Part shown: positions 1-27,091 of the stretch, in pieces
Numbering within the stretch: the stretch's first letter is position 1
How the letters are laid out: every line of letters starts with the position of its first letter
DNA from: Amoebidium appalachense
Taxonomy: Eukaryota > Ichthyosporea
DNA: 64,000 bases
Assembly (NCBI GenBank): GCA_963693365.1
Contig: CAVNZM010000002.1
Location: forward strand, 2,480,001-2,544,000
Direction of reading: 5' to 3'
Notes under the pieces: model-generated
Told to the model about the DNA's origin: nothing
The model's input: the letters and a program-made list of their open reading frames with translations, nothing else
Database searches by the model: none
Translations under genes and position numbers: made by a program

Positions 1-397
1 CCCCCTCTCTCTCCCTTCTCTCTCTCTCTCCGTTTTCTCTCTCTAGCTCTTTCTCCTTCCCCCCTCCGGGCCCTCCCTCTCTCTTCTCTCCCTCCCTCTC
101 TCTCTCTCTCCCTCTCTCTCTCTCTAACCCCACCCCCCCTCCCCGCCCCGCCCCCGCCCCCCTCTCCCCATCCCTCTCCCTCTCTCTCTCTTGCCACTCT
201 TGGTTTCACGGCCCAACACTTTGCCACCCAACACACCCCAAGCCCCCCTCCCTCCCTCCCCCCCCCCCCCCCCCCCCCTCCCCCCAAACATAGAGAAAAA
301 TTACTCGCTCATCAAGCAAAGAAAGCAAAACACAAAAATATACAGTCTTACTAACCACTCTGACAACCAAAAATCATTCTCTCAGCCACTCTCACAG
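1..397 (+). other. Intron 5' of the first visible exon of ADAM copy A
   Basis: Pyrimidine-rich (CT)n and poly-C sequence with no convincing exon. It ends in a polypyrimidine acceptor (CTCTCACAG) directly before the catalytic-domain exon at 398. The prodomain exons of this gene copy must lie to the left of the window. Confidence 0.7.
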
Positions 398-12011
<11,614 letters not shown>

Positions 12012-12702
12012 GTCACTAATCACGTTCCATGGTCTGAATTTTTTTAGGGATATGAATGTCAGCTGTTATATACAGTAATTTTGAACAAGGGCTTTGCTTG
12101 TGCCCACTATGTGGGAGTTCTTAGGCGTGGGACGGCTTTTTGAAGGAGGCTGGGGGAAATAATGAATGTTAAAAATAATAGGCAGGTGGCGTATTACTAA
12201 TGCTTTGGCATGAATGCGTCTGGATTAAAGTGACATATCTTGTTGAGGATCCGGATTATTGCCTGTAACAACATCAACTTTCATTCTGTAAGAAAAGGCC
12301 GGGACGTATACGTACGTACACATATGCATGATAGTTTCGCGGAGTATGTACAGTAGTACAGCTTAACCAAGAAATCTAATGTGAATAATGGTGCTGTTAA
12401 ATAGTTGCATCGAGAACAGAGTGTATATTCCTGTAACACTGAATAAATGTCCAGGCGCGTCGTTACTTCTATAATCAATGTATGTATAAAGTTTTGCACA
12501 TCGCGATCGAATGAGTACAGACTCTTGCAGTGCTAGGCTAGACCATGCATGCACCGAAATTACCAATTAATTTTAGTTCCGCACTCATGATCATACAAGT
12601 GGTCATGCCACATGCCTACGCGCGATCTTCATGTTCTGGGTGGATTGTATATAAACCAACGGCGCCATCGATGCACAAACGCGGCGTGTGGCACACACCC
12701 CG

Positions 12703-12733
<31 letters not shown>

Positions 12734-14574
12734 ACACATACACACACGCACGCACGCACACACACACTGGTACACACACACACACACACACACACGCACA
12801 ACGCACAACGCACACCCACACCCACATGTACAAGCACACAGGTGCACACACACATGTACACACGCACACATACGTATACGCACGAAGACATCACAGCACT
12901 TACACACTCGTAGAAGACATACACGCAAACAAACAAAAACACACGTTTTCAATCCCCTAGAAATAAGACTCCTTACGACAACCGTTTTCTCCCCACTAAG
13001 TGTGCATGTGGAGTTTCCCACAACGGTGAAGTCAAACCACAACCGGTACCCTTGCCCGGCTCGCCGTTGCTGACATCCTGTTTTGCGAACCCCGTAGCTA
13101 CCTCGTGTGAACACACATTCCTGTCATTCCTTTTTATTAATTATAATTTGAATCATGGTGTTGGTTTGCAAATGCTGTCCGCGAAATACAGGCCCAAATG
13201 AATGCCGTTATAATATAAACGAATGTTTGTTTAATGCATTTGAAAGCTATCTCTTGTAACACTCTTGTAATTAATCATGGGTTGTTGCACGAATGGTTGT
13301 GCATGCGAAGTTTATGCCTCTCCATTTTAATAATAATTTTTTTATCCGTGTGGAAGATTGCGGAAGCTTATCACGCAAATGGAATGCGATCCGCACCCAA
13401 TCATTTCCTGCCGAATGTTACGGAACAGGTTCAAACCCTGGCGTAAGTATCGTGGTGTTTTATCGAAGGCCCGGGAGTGTCCACCCTATTTATCAAGGCT
13501 TGAGTCGACCCAGCTGATTTGCTTAGTGCATCACTTTACTTTCCTTGACAAAAATATGCTTGTGCTTTCTCTTTCTGATATCAGTTTCCGTTGAAGAACT
13601 TGATCTATAGTCTATATGACCCCTCCTCCAGTCGCTAAGATGTTGACTGGTTTTACAGCAGGCCCTTTGCTGGCACAAAACGGAGCTTCCGATCTAACCA
13701 CAAAGGGCTCAACAGCTCTTTGTCGTCGATGAACTACCGTGCACAGGACATAAGGCAACGTACATGTCACATGGTCTACTTTTTTCGGCTTCACACCCTT
13801 TCTACACAGCTGTTTCTCAGTGGGTACCGACTATAGTCCTCGAGCACAACGTGAAAAGTGGTTTAGTTAGAGCCCATGGTCCACACTTGCATTTATTCTT
13901 GCCACACCAATATCGATAGTATAATATGCTTCATACCATAAAAACCACACTGCCACGAGACAGCCGGGCTGCTGAAGCCTCCCCATTCCAGTAATAATAT
14001 GGCTAAGCGCTGCGTCAGAACGTTTTCAGCTCTGCTGTGTGCAGCTACAATCGCACATGTCGGCATGTGCACGGATGCGGCAAACACACACCAAAGTATA
14101 CGTAGGTCCCCCGTCTTCCATTTGCACAGGCTATTGACCACGCCAGTGTGATTTGCACATTAATCTTTATTTCTTTAATTTGGGTTAATTTAGAGAGAGT
14201 GCCTCAGAACACGTAACTTGATGTGCACGCACAACACATGCACCTACGCGCGTGCCCAGCGAAACATCCCATGCACGTTATATGCATGCTGACCGTGATA
14301 TATGTGCACACTGTTGAGAACATTCAATTCACCTGGACATATTAACACCGCTGATTGAATGCCCACACGTCATGCACCGAGGGAAATATAGGCACGCGTT
14401 TACAAGATCGCAAGCTTTCGCTCGCACACGGACACACGCCGTGCACACGCACACACAAGCGAGCACACTCACACACACATGCACACGCACATATACACAC
14501 ACGCACGTACACACACACACACACACGAACACACACGCACACGCCAGGAAGACACACACACAAATGGCCCATGT

Positions 14575-14621
<47 letters not shown>

Positions 14622-14857
14622 TCATGCAAGCATGCATGCACGCGTCACAAGAACAATGTCACCCCATACGACATGCAAACGTGTTCGATACTTAGTAACA
14701 CGCACACATCCACACAGTCACCATCTTTCACGAAGTCGCACGACAAAACTAGGAACTTCTGAAATGTCATTGAGCTTTCTCATCATTCTTTTTTCTATGT
14801 AAAAAAAATCACTCCACCCTTCCAGCCACACAGCCAGCAAACGAAAAGCTGGCAAGA
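12012..14857. other. Intergenic region between ADAM copies A and B
   Basis: No exon I can support. An AATAAA at 12442-12447 could end copy A. Degenerate CA/GCAC repeats occupy 12705-12870 and 14430-14622. The rest is AT-balanced unique sequence. It should contain the promoter of copy B and any 5' untranslated exon. Confidence 0.6.
12648..12655 (+). promoter_or_regulatory. TATA-like box
   Basis: TATATAAA in unique sequence between the ADAM copies on the plus strand, about 2.2 kb before the first copy B exon I can place. It could serve copy B only if there is an upstream leader exon. Confidence 0.25.
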
Positions 14858-15565
14858 ATGTCTTTGCTGTGTATTTGTGCACGTGTGTGTGCAGAGTGTG
14901 TGTTAGCAGGCGGGGGTGTTGTCAGTTCACATTCTTACATAGGTCTGCGTGTAGGGCCCCTTGGGCTGCATATTCGCCACCATGAGCCCGTGCACCACAC
15001 GTTTGGGCTTGCAAGCAGCCAGCATAGGGCCAGGAGGGATTCCGGGCCGCTGGAGATCACACTGCCAATTTTCGGGAAGGAATTTAGGCTGCAACTGCTA
15101 AGGGACACCCTGCCACCAGCATTGGCGGTGAGTGCATTTGTCATTATTATCATAGGCAGTAAACCAATAACCCTTTGCTTCTTTGCTACCAACGACCTGA
15201 TATGCTCTGCTATAAATCCACTGGCCTTCCCTTCTTCCTCAGCCCCCCCACCCCCCCCCCCCCCCCCCCCACCCCCCCCCCCCACCCCACCCCATCCTAA
15301 TCCCCACCCTATCCCCTCCCCCGCCACCACCACGACAAAGGAAAACACTCAGTTCCAAGTTTGGGGGCTACGACGCTTCAAATAAACTTAATCACCCCTG
15401 CACCAATCTAACATAAACTTTATTGTCATCATTTTGCACACACCACGGTGTGTACACACGCACATTCACCTTCACACAGGCAAACGTATACAAGCACTCA
15501 CCGGAATGCAGCCGCACGCACACGGGGCATGACTGGGCGCTGCCGGAACAGATACACTCTAACAC

Positions 15566-15607
<42 letters not shown>

Positions 15608-17285
15608 ACAGGAGCACTCAGCCCTGAGTCCGCACTACACGGGGACTGTGGCTGGGGATGCATCCAGCCGGGCGCATGGCTATTTCCGTGACGGGGTTTT
15701 TGACGGCGTGGTCTTTGCAGCCGACGACACATACTTCATCGAGCACGCATCAAAGTACAACCATCCCTCCCCCCCCCCCCTCCCCATCCTCCCTCCCCCC
15801 ACCCCCCTCCCCCCCCCCTCCCGCGCGGCCTTCCCCTGCCTCCAACCACCACTTCTACAAACACACGCACATCATGCGGCATGAGGGAACATATGAGTGC
15901 ACACTGTGCAAGCACCTGTGCACGCGTACACAAACACAAAGAGAGAATGAGAGAGGGGAGACAGAAAGGCGGGGTGGGGCGGGTGGGTGGGGGCGGGGGA
16001 GGGGGAGGGGGAAAGACGGAACGTGCACCACACACATGAGCCCAGACACACATGCAGACGCACCCACAACGACGTTGCATACCACACACACCAAATACTC
16101 CCACACTACCCGTTCAGGGACTTTCAAACACTACTTTCCCCCCTTCAGTGCCTTTCTGTTGCCCTCCCATACCACCAACTCCTAGCCACCAATTCCTGTT
16201 CCTCTAACCTGAAATCCCGCACGTCCCAGGATACTCCCCTAATTCCCTCATCCCCTCCCCCTCCCCACCCCCCATCCCCACCCCCCACCCTCCCCCCCCT
16301 CCGGCTGAGTATTTTGAGTTCATTAACTTCGGGTCCATCTTTCCTCTTTCCCTCCTTCCGATGCAGTCACCCCTCACTTCCATTCCCTCTCTCATTACGT
16401 TCCCATCTCATCAGTAAACGAACCACAACAAAAATTACACTCATGATGATCGAAGAAAAGACAATTAACAATGATCGATTATCAGGTTTTTTCCGGAGGG
16501 CACCGATTTTCCAGCGGTGGCATATAAAGCGTCAGATGTGGTGACGCCCTCCCCACCTACCGGAACAACGTGTGGAGTCACATCAACCATGAACAATGAA
16601 AACCAGGCAGATACACACACCACCCAGGTAGATACGGTGCATGTTATTGTTATTCCTAATACGAACATAGTACTAAGCTGGTAGTATAACTCTGACTACT
16701 ATTTCTCATTAGTGTATCATCAACGCCAGGCCTATGAAGCACGGCTTCCATCTTCTCTATCATTTTTTGCTTCTACTAGTTGTTTAAGGGGAAAATCAAC
16801 GGGCTGCTGTACTGTACTCTCTTTTTCTTTCTTTCTTTTCTCCTTTTCTCCTTTTTTTTCTTTGCCACTCACCCCAACCGTTTCCACTCTCACAGGTGCA
16901 AGGGCCATGGCACCACGGCCACACGTTTGGGTTAAGACGGCGCACTGTGTCTGGTGGCGGGGCAGTGAGCCCTGGGCGCAACACGTGCCTGATGAAGCTT
17001 GTGGCCGACCACACGTACTACCGCTACCTCGGCAGCAACACCGCAACAGTCACCAACGAGCTCGTCACCGTACGTGTGCCCTTTTTCTCTTTCCTCCCCC
17101 ACCACCCCCCATCCCTCCCCCCCCCCCCCCCTCTTCCCCCTCCCCACCCCCTGACGTCCTCCCCCCCCCCCCCCCCCACCCCCCGAATGGGTTCTGTTCA
17201 TGTTTCATGCTGTAAACGATATTGCTGATGTCCCATACTTACATGTATTAAAGACATGAATAATGCATACTCTCTCTCTCACACG

Positions 17286-17384
<99 letters not shown>

Positions 17385-17616
17385 GCGCGCGCATAGCATC
17401 CACACCCCACACCATCATACCCACGCACACACGCGTGCACACAAGCACAGGCACATGCCTCACATGGCTCCCTCCCCTCCCCCCCCCTCCACCCCACACA
17501 CACTTACCCACCCTTCAATGCTGTATTACATACACACCGTCCCAAAAGCACACAAATTGGCCCACGCAGTCACCACAAGCACATACGTCAGTAACACGCA
17601 CACACACACAAACAAA

Positions 17617-17679
<63 letters not shown>

Positions 17680-17727
17680 GCGCACGCACATACACGCACA
17701 CGCACACGCACACGCACACACACACAT

Positions 17728-17785
<58 letters not shown>

Positions 17786-18542
17786 CTACCCACACGCACG
17801 TACACGATACATACCCTCCCCCCCCCCCTCCCCCCCACCCTCCCCTCCCCCCACCCACCCGACACACACACACACACAGATCCTCAAGTCTGTCGACTAC
17901 ATCTACGGCAACACGACCTTCTTTGATGATTTCTCCATTCACGTGGCTCTTCACGGCAACGAACCAATCACAATCGTCTCAGATCCAGACCACTATCCGG
18001 AAGCTTTCAACAAGGGTAACCCCACCTAACCCCCCCCCCCCCTCTCCCCCCCCCCCCCTCTCCCCCCCCCTCCCTCCCCCCCCCCTCCCCCCCCCCCCCC
18101 CCCCCGGTCCCCCGCCCACCCCACCCAGACCCATCCCATCCCATCTCATCCCTTCCCTCTCCTAACCCCTCTCCTTTCCTTCCTTATCCCCCCCTCCCCG
18201 CCTATTCCCTCTCCCCTCCCCCTAAAGCCTCCCCTTCTCCATATCCCTCCATCCCTCCCCCCCCCTCCCCCTCCCGTCCTCCCCGCCCGCACCCCCTCCC
18301 GATAGACATAATTTCATTCCTTTGCCTTATCTGCTATACACCAAGATTGCGATCTAATCTGGTTGCGATTAAATCTAGTTCGATTTAATCTTACCGAGAT
18401 CAATTCTATTCCAATGCACGACAGTGGCCGACACCTCTCTCCGAGGCACCGACCTACTGCGTGCATTCAGTGAGGGTGACTTTAGCCAATACTGCCTGGC
18501 TATGCTATTTTTGCACAGAGACTTCGATGATGGTATCGAGCG

Positions 18543-18594
<52 letters not shown>

Positions 18595-19791
18595 CCCTCC
18601 CCCTTCCCCACCTGCGTTCATCCTTCCCATGTGCATCTTCTCCCTTTTTCTGCTTGTTCCCCCCTCTCCCTCCCCCCCCCCCCCCCCCATCCCCCCGCAG
18701 AACAAGAAAAAACAGAAGGACAAAAAAAAAAAAAAAAGCACTAAAAGCAGCTCTCTTGTCTTGCTTCTAGTATGCGGCTTGCTTTGTCCTGCTTTTTGTT
18801 CTATGACACTTTGTTAACACATCTGCTCACACACACTAATGAAACAGAGTAACACACTCACTCACTCACACGCACATGCACATGCACACACGCGCATGCA
18901 CGCACACATCCAAGCACACACACATGCGGATGCACACACATACACGCACACACAAACACATGCACACGCACACACACACACACACACAGGGCAGATACGC
19001 ATACAAGTACAAGGACATGCACATGCCCACACAGGCTTGCACACACACACATACGCATACACACAGACACACACACACACACACACACACACAACCAAGG
19101 TTATTTACCAGAAGAAGGTTGGCGCAAATAGCAATGGGCAGGTGACATTGAAAAGTGTTTTTTTTTGCTCCACAGGAAAGTTGGGCATTGCATGGGTCTC
19201 CCGAGATGGGCAAGCCGGGGGGATATGCGAAAAAAGAAAACTGGATCGCACCGACGGAGTGCATCGAAGTTTCAACACGGTATGTGACATAGATATACCA
19301 TTAGGACTTGATATATCATTGGACTAGATATACCAGTGGGACTAGATATACCATCGGTGCTATATCTTTGGGCCTAGATATACAATTGGGACTAGATATA
19401 CCATCGAGACTAGATAAACCATTGGGGCTCACTGAGTGCAACCACCTAATGTTTGATGTGATAGGCACTTTCAAATTTGTGATATTATTCATGTTTATCA
19501 TGTTGGTGCGGTAGCAAACGGTTCTGTTCGTTGGTTTCTTCTTCATCCGTCATAATTTAGCCCAGCCCCCTCTCTCTCTCCCCCTCTGTCCCCCCCCTCT
19601 GCCCCCCTCCGCCCCTTCCCCCTTTATACTTGAAAGGTTCTTTGACTTGGTGAAGTGTACCGCGACTTACATAATTTCACGGGTTAGGGTCTCAACACCA
19701 ACAACAACTTTGGCAGCATTGTGGGCAAGGCGGCAAACATCATCACCGTGGCCCACGAGATCGGCCACGGCTTCGGCGCTGACGTAAGGGT

Positions 19792-19830
<39 letters not shown>

Positions 19831-21998
19831 GAGAGGGGGGGGAAGAGGGACAGTGGGAGCGAGAGGGAGAAGGGGGGGTTGAAGGGGGAAAGGCGGTTTT
19901 TTGGGAGCCTCAGGGGAGGGGGAGGAGGGGGCCGGGAAGGAGGGAGGAGGGGAAACGCTAGGACTTATGAGTAACGATTTCAAACGTGGGGGGGGGAAGG
20001 GGGGGGGGTGGCCTGGCCCCCCTTTCCCCCCCCCTTCTCCCCCCTCCACCCACCTTACCCCCCCTCCCCCCCCCCCCCCCCGCCCCCCTCTCCGCCACCT
20101 CCTATTCTCACGTACCAGATAACAATAACACATGTCTGGGCGCACCTCCCCCCCCCCCCCCCCCCCCCACCCACCCCACAAACACACACATGTACACACG
20201 AGCTTGCACACAACACAGGCACACAGACATAATCACACCTTGGCATATATATATATACGCTCCCTTAAAGAACAAATGACAGGTATAGGGATTCGTTGAT
20301 GATCCCCTTTAGCCCCTTGCCATCATGGCCCCCTTCCCCCCCCCCCCCCCTCCTCCCCCCCTCTACCCAGCACCCCCTTAGCCCCTCCCCCTCCTTCGCG
20401 CCCTCCCTCTCTCCCCCTCCCTCCTCACCCCCCCATGCACACACGCGCACACACATACACATACACACACATCCCTCCACCTCTTCCCACCCATTCTCCA
20501 CAATAATCGTGACTTTTTGTCGCATGGTCAACCCAAATGCTTAGAAATTCGGCCGCCAACAATTTCGGATCAAGGCAAATCTCACAATATTTCTTTTTAT
20601 CACACAGCATGACACAGATCTGCCCCCGTGTGCTGGTGGCAACAACGGTAACTTCATCATGTGGCCCAGGGCAACGTACACAAAGGCACCAAATAACAAC
20701 AAATTTTCAGAGTGCAGGTAGGCTTTGATGATATCCTTTTATCAAAGTGATAATTAGCTAGGTACGTGTTTTAGAAATCCTTTGGTTATAATCACAATGA
20801 GACACATTTTTATGGTTAAATTTTATCATAACCAATTCATGCTAACCAGACCATGATCAAAGGGTAAGAGGGTTGCCACTATGTAGCGATGTGCTAATGC
20901 CCCTTTTGTGCACATTTTATGCTGTGTTTTTGTGTTAGCGGACATGGTGTGGTGTGGCAAGTAGACGACGGGAGAGAGGGGTAGATGCTGTAAGGATGGT
21001 GAGAGAAGAGGAGATGAAGGGGCTGGTTAGGGGTTCCATTATCCCTGCTCCCCCCTCCCCCCTTCCCTCGCCCCCTCCCCCTCCCCCCCCTCCCCCGCCC
21101 CCCGGTTGCTGCCCTCTCCTCTCCCTCCCCCCCCTTCCTCCCCCACACCCCTCAACTCAACACAGAGGTACCCACACACACCTAGCATCCTTTCTCTTTT
21201 GATTGTCCCATCACTCTTCCTTCCCGGCCAAGCACAGACATAAGGTCATATACTGACATACACACAATAGCCCCTGACACTGACCCCCTCCCCCCTCTTT
21301 CCCCTCCCTTCCCCTCCCCCCCCCCCCCCCCCCCCCCCAACACACACACACACACAGCCTGGCGGCCATGCGCACGACGCTTTTGAACCGGGCCACGTGC
21401 TTTGGGCCGTACCCCGATGCCGTCTGCGGCAACGGCATCAGAGAGGCCGCCGAGGAATGCGACTCGGCCGGCCAGAGCCCATGCTGCACCCAGAACTGCA
21501 CCCTGGCAGCCGGCGCTCAGTGCAGGTGCGTGCTGGAATGCACTAGAAGGGTAAACGACCAATAGGATTGCTCGATTATTGGCCATTGAATCCATTGGTG
21601 CTAAATTGACGCTAATGCTTGTATGTTTCCTCGAGTTTAAATTTCACAAATGCCAACTGCCCGCCTGTCCATGTCTAGTCCATCTACACAGACACTGTCT
21701 CTCGCCCACAGGGGTTCTACCGTTTCACCCAGGCTTCTACTTGTTGCTTGTATCTCAATCTCAAATGTCTACTAATATTATTAGAGGTTTCATGAGTAAT
21801 GCATACTGCCAGATTCTATGCGCTTTCATCCCCCCCCCCCCCCCCCTTCTTCCTCTAGGAACAACTCTATTTTTCGATCGCCATTTGCCTAATATGGTTC
21901 GTCTACTTTTCTTTTTGGACAGTGAGAATGACCCCTGCTGCAATGTGGCCACGTGCAAGCTGGCGGGACCGGAGCAGATGTGTCGTCAGGGAGGTGGG

Positions 21999-22053
<55 letters not shown>

Positions 22054-23102
22054 TTTTGTTTTGTTTGGTTGTGTTTGTGTGTGCTGTGTGTGTTGTTGGT
22101 TGTGTGTGTGCGTGGTGTGTTTGGGTGTGTGTGTGTGTTTGGTTGTGCATGAGTGTGCATACGGCCCCACAATGCCTTAGGGCGAGGGAGATTTAATTGG
22201 GTTAGTCAAACTCTTTCAATCGCCCTGGCAGGAAGCGGCTAACAGAGCATAGAGGTGGAATAACGTTTATTTTAAAAATGGAACATGTAAACCGTTGAAC
22301 ATCGAAAACCACACACCGCTAATACACACTCCCCCGAACATCTAAGATACACACCTGAACGGTTTCAGAGCATGATCCATGCATTGTAATTTACTGCCTT
22401 TCAAATCTCACACATGATTGGCCACCTATTATAGGTTCCTGTTCACGTGATACGTATTGCACCTACCGTAGCCGGGAGTGTCCTCCACCCGTGGCCCTGC
22501 CAAACACCACCACCTGTGGCAGTGACAATGAGCTCACAAATGCATTCTTCTGCACCAAAGGGAGTATGCAACCTTCCTCTCCCTCCTTCCCCCCCCCCCC
22601 CCCCCCCCCCTCCCTCCCCCAATCCCCCCCCCCCCCCCCCCGGACCCCCTTAACCCCTTCACCTCACGCCCCTCTCCCTCTCTCTCCCGACAATATGAAC
22701 TCGGACTTCACCTTACGACACTGTTCCTTTCACTAATAATCCAACAAAGCTGATGTGTCCCCCCTCCCCTCTTGCTTTTATTGCATATTTTGTTCTTCAA
22801 ACCGTGCCCCCGCCTCTCTCCTTACCCACAACCCCCTCCCACACACACATACAAGTTATGCCCGTCATGTACCTAAAGGTTTTTCATATTGATGTATACG
22901 TATTCACTTTTCTGCCACAAAAGGCCAGACTATTACTTCACCTCCTCTCCGATACCGTCCCATGGTGATAAAACCACTCACGCCCGCATCAACGGAGAGC
23001 AACGTGCACACAACACGTACATGAGCACGTGCATGTACACACACGTACAGCTGCACTTTCACAATGTGCATGCACGCTCGCGCACGTGCACACACGGACA
23101 CA

Positions 23103-23183
<81 letters not shown>

Positions 23184-24820
23184 CGTGCAGCAGCGAGCTG
23201 GTCAGCAGCCAGACACCCCTCTCCTCTGTGCCGACCGTCTGCTCTCTCTTCGACACCACCGCCTGCCAGACCGGCTCATGCGCCCCCCGTGGAATAGGTG
23301 TGCATAAAAACCCAATCCGCCAGCCACATACTGTACTAGGTTTTCAACAAACACACACATGCACACACACACCCCTCAGTACCCTCCCTGCCCCCTTCCC
23401 TACCCCTTTCTTTTTCAACCCATCCACCCACACCTGAAAGGTTTGGAAGTAGAATCCCCTCGTTTTGTTCACACAGTGGATATCCTTGATGATTGGCCTT
23501 TTCAACCTGTCTCTTGCCATTCGTTTTTCCGATTTCTGCTATGTGTTAATTATTTTTCGTGTTTTTTGCTTCCATGTTTCCAACCCTCGGTCTTACACAT
23601 TTACACACACCAATCAACCCCCGTCCCCATCCCCTCCCCCGCCTCCCCCAGTCCCCCTTACCTAACCATCCCAACCGCAAATACATATCACCACACTAGA
23701 GTATATTAAAATACCCACCAATCCAGACGAGTGCCGGCTGTGCTGTGTGTTCAACGGCACGTGCCAGGCCGTGTCGTCCATCTGCCGTGGGCCCGGGGAG
23801 CTGCCGAGGGGGTGTGTGATCAGGGCGGGGGTGCGGCAGTCGGTGCAGCCGGCCGGCAGTGCGTGCAGCCACACGGACGGCTACTGCAGCGCCCAGGCCG
23901 TGTGCGTGATCGTCAACAACATCGTGCCCAGCGCTATCGGCGTCACATCGGTAGGCTGTTCTTTACCCCCCCCCCCCCTCCCCCCCCTCCCCCCCCCCCC
24001 CCCCCACAAGACTATCCACCTCTTCCCCCCCCCCCCCCCACCCCCTCCCGGTCCCCCAACACACACACACACCAGCACACACATCCGCCCCTCTTCAGCC
24101 GCTCCCACCTGGTGCAGGCAGACTCCGCTCTCTCAGTACCTCTTGGTTGCTTTCTTCACCCCTCCCCTCCCCTCACCTTCTCCCAAGAGTGTCCGACGAT
24201 GATAGGATCTGTTCTTCTGCCTGCACACTTTTTCTCTGTTTCGTGGTTTATTCTCTTTGGATTAATGAATGTTTGTGGTTTTATTAGTGCCCTTTTTCCC
24301 ATGCAGCCTTCTCCCCCCCCTCCCCCCACCCACCCACCCACACACTGGGCCACACACCCAACCATCTACCCTCCGCTCCCCCTCCCCTCCCCTCCCCTCC
24401 CTCCCCTCCAACTACGCTCTGTCCCCCTACCCTCCCTTCCTCCCCCCTCTCTCCCCGCCACCACCACCACCCATCAACCCACCCATCTGAACTCTGCATC
24501 TGCCCCCCCCCCCCCCCCCCCCCTCCCACCAAAAAAAAAAATCCTTCTTGTCTGTAAAGCCACGTGGCATTCTTGGCATACCAGGCCACTTACGATGCAC
24601 AATCGTGCAAACGGTTTTGATTGGTTGCAGCCGCACAACCCAATTGCCAAATAAGGCTATAAACTGAATACCACTGGCCAGGCTGCGCAATGGCTCGAGT
24701 ACACGTGGTACTTCCTAGTTGCCGGGCTTGGTGTTTTTGCCGTGTTCATAGGCATCTACTACACAATGACAAGATGCTGCCCCTCGGGGAGACGCATGCG
24801 CAGAAAGGTTAGCCCCCCTC

Positions 24821-24869
<49 letters not shown>

Positions 24870-27051
24870 CTCCCCCCCCCCCTCCCCCCCCCCCCCCCCC
24901 CCCAACCTCCCCTCACCGCGCCCCCCCCGCGCCCCCCCCCCCCCCCCCCGGGGCATCCCCCACCCTCACTCCGGACACCTTCAATCCCCTCGCACCCATA
25001 ATCCCTTCCTCTCCTCCCCTACTCCCATTCCTATCCCCATCCTCTCTCCCCCTACTCCCCCATATCTACAAGGACGATTCAACTCTTTGATTTAAGGGCT
25101 GATTTCAACATGCCTTTAGGAGCATGAGTTTCGCAATGCTTACCACATCCATATCAGGCAATCGAGCACAACAAGCGGATCATCAGAAACATGAAAAGGG
25201 AACAAGCAAGAGTGAGTGCCTCCCTCCCCCCTCCCCCCTACCTTTCAACCCCGCCCTTTCCCTCCCGTTCTCTCACCTCTTCTCCCCCCCCCTCCCCCCC
25301 CCCATTCCTCCCCTTTCCCCCGTTGCCCCCTCCCCCCCTGCGTCTTTGTGCCTCACAAATACCACCGACATCACCACTGTGCCACTCGAACATCATCCGC
25401 CAAATTTAGGCCAGCCCACTCTTCACTCCCACCTCCACCTCCCAGACCCCCATCTATATACCTCCTTGAAACCTCTTCCCTCAAAAACAAACATAGGTCA
25501 CACACACTGTCCATGCACACGCATGTGCACGCACATGATGCAGAGAGACACACACACACACACAGATGCACACAGACACAGACACGTACACACGTACCCA
25601 TGCACATAAAAACGCAAACCCACCCAACCCACCCAACCACCCACGCACCCGCCTGCCCACCCACCCCACCCACACACCCACACAGACACATACATCTTCA
25701 TCCAAATCACCCCTATTTATGATGACCCACCTAAGGTAACCCTGAACTATTCATGCAAATATGTTGATGTTTTTGTATGGTATGTAGCCACATCACGCAC
25801 ATATCGAATAGCAACAATATCAGTATATTGTTATAATATCCCCAGATCAACCCGCACAGAGTTAATAATGGACATCCTCAAACAAAACAGGAAAATGGGC
25901 AAATATGGCCACTCAACATCCCCGTTCCGGTCCCGTGGGCGTCTCCTTGTGCAAAACCCAGTAACCCCCCCCCCCCCCCCCCTCCCCTCCCCCCCGCCGC
26001 AAAAAGAAAAAAGTAGGAGAAAAAAAGAAGAAACAGTGAATAACAAGAAGAAGAGGGGGGTTAGAGGGGGGGATGGAGGGAAACAGGAGGGGATTCAGAA
26101 CCCAAGAAATTCCATAGGAATGATCAAGGCTAAAACCAACGCCTTGTTCAAAGCTACTTGCATGCCTTTTCTTTCCCTTCTTTTCGACTAATGTGGGCTT
26201 AAACACACACGTGCACAAGCCGCTAATGCTTCACCACCACAATCCTGCATAACCATCCTCCTTGCTTCTACTCAGCATTCCTCCTTCTCCCCTCCCTCTC
26301 CTACACACACCACAAACCATCCCCACTCTCCATTCTTCCCCCCCCCCCCCCCCCCCCCCTTTCCCCCCTACTATCCTCCCATCGTTCGTTCCCAACCTCC
26401 CACCTTACTACTATTAAAATAGCAAGAACACCCAATTAGGGTCACAAAACCCCATCTCCCCTCCCCCCTCCCTCCCCCCCCCCCCCCCTCGACGCCCCCC
26501 TTCCCGACCCCATAGGCCTCTCTACCCTCCCCTTTCCGCCTCCCCTGCCTTCCCCGGCCCTTCATCGCCCCCAAGCCCCACCCAGCCACCCCCCTCCCCC
26601 CCCCCCCCCCCCCCAAACATTTTCTATTCTTTTCTATACACATGCATGCTGTGAGATACCTAATTACTTACCCCACCATCAACCCCACTAGCAGACAAGC
26701 TACCGCAAGAAACCCTCGAGCATGTGGCTTCATCTTCTTTCATATCCTGTCTGGGTCCTCAACCACCTGCGTAAGCTTGCAACCCCCCTCTCCCCCCTCT
26801 ATCCCCCCTCCCCCCTCTCCACCACCATTCATTTCAGCCGCCCCCCCCCCCCCCCCCCCCCCCCCCCTCTCCCCTCCTCTCCCCACCCCCCTCCCCTCCC
26901 ACCACCACCACCACCACTACGTATACCACCCTTTGACCCACTTCATACTGCACCCATCAATCCAGCTACTAGTGATTGAAGAGGTGATGGCATCAATCGG
27001 TCAGATTTTTTTGAGTTTGCCAAGGGGCGAGGGGCAGGGAGGGGGTATTGC

Positions 27052-27091
<40 letters not shown>

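Noticed and set aside
15775-15884. Possible extra prodomain exon reading HHFYKHTHIMRHEG after the second prodomain exon of ADAM copy B
   Set aside because: There is no AG acceptor before it in the C-rich stretch and the frame does not join the donor at 15754.
16367-16413. Candidate 47-nt prodomain exon (HFHSLSHYVPIS) with good splice sites
   Set aside because: It ends in the right phase for the catalytic exon, but its entry phase conflicts with the donor at 15754 and similarity is marginal. Kept out of the gene model.
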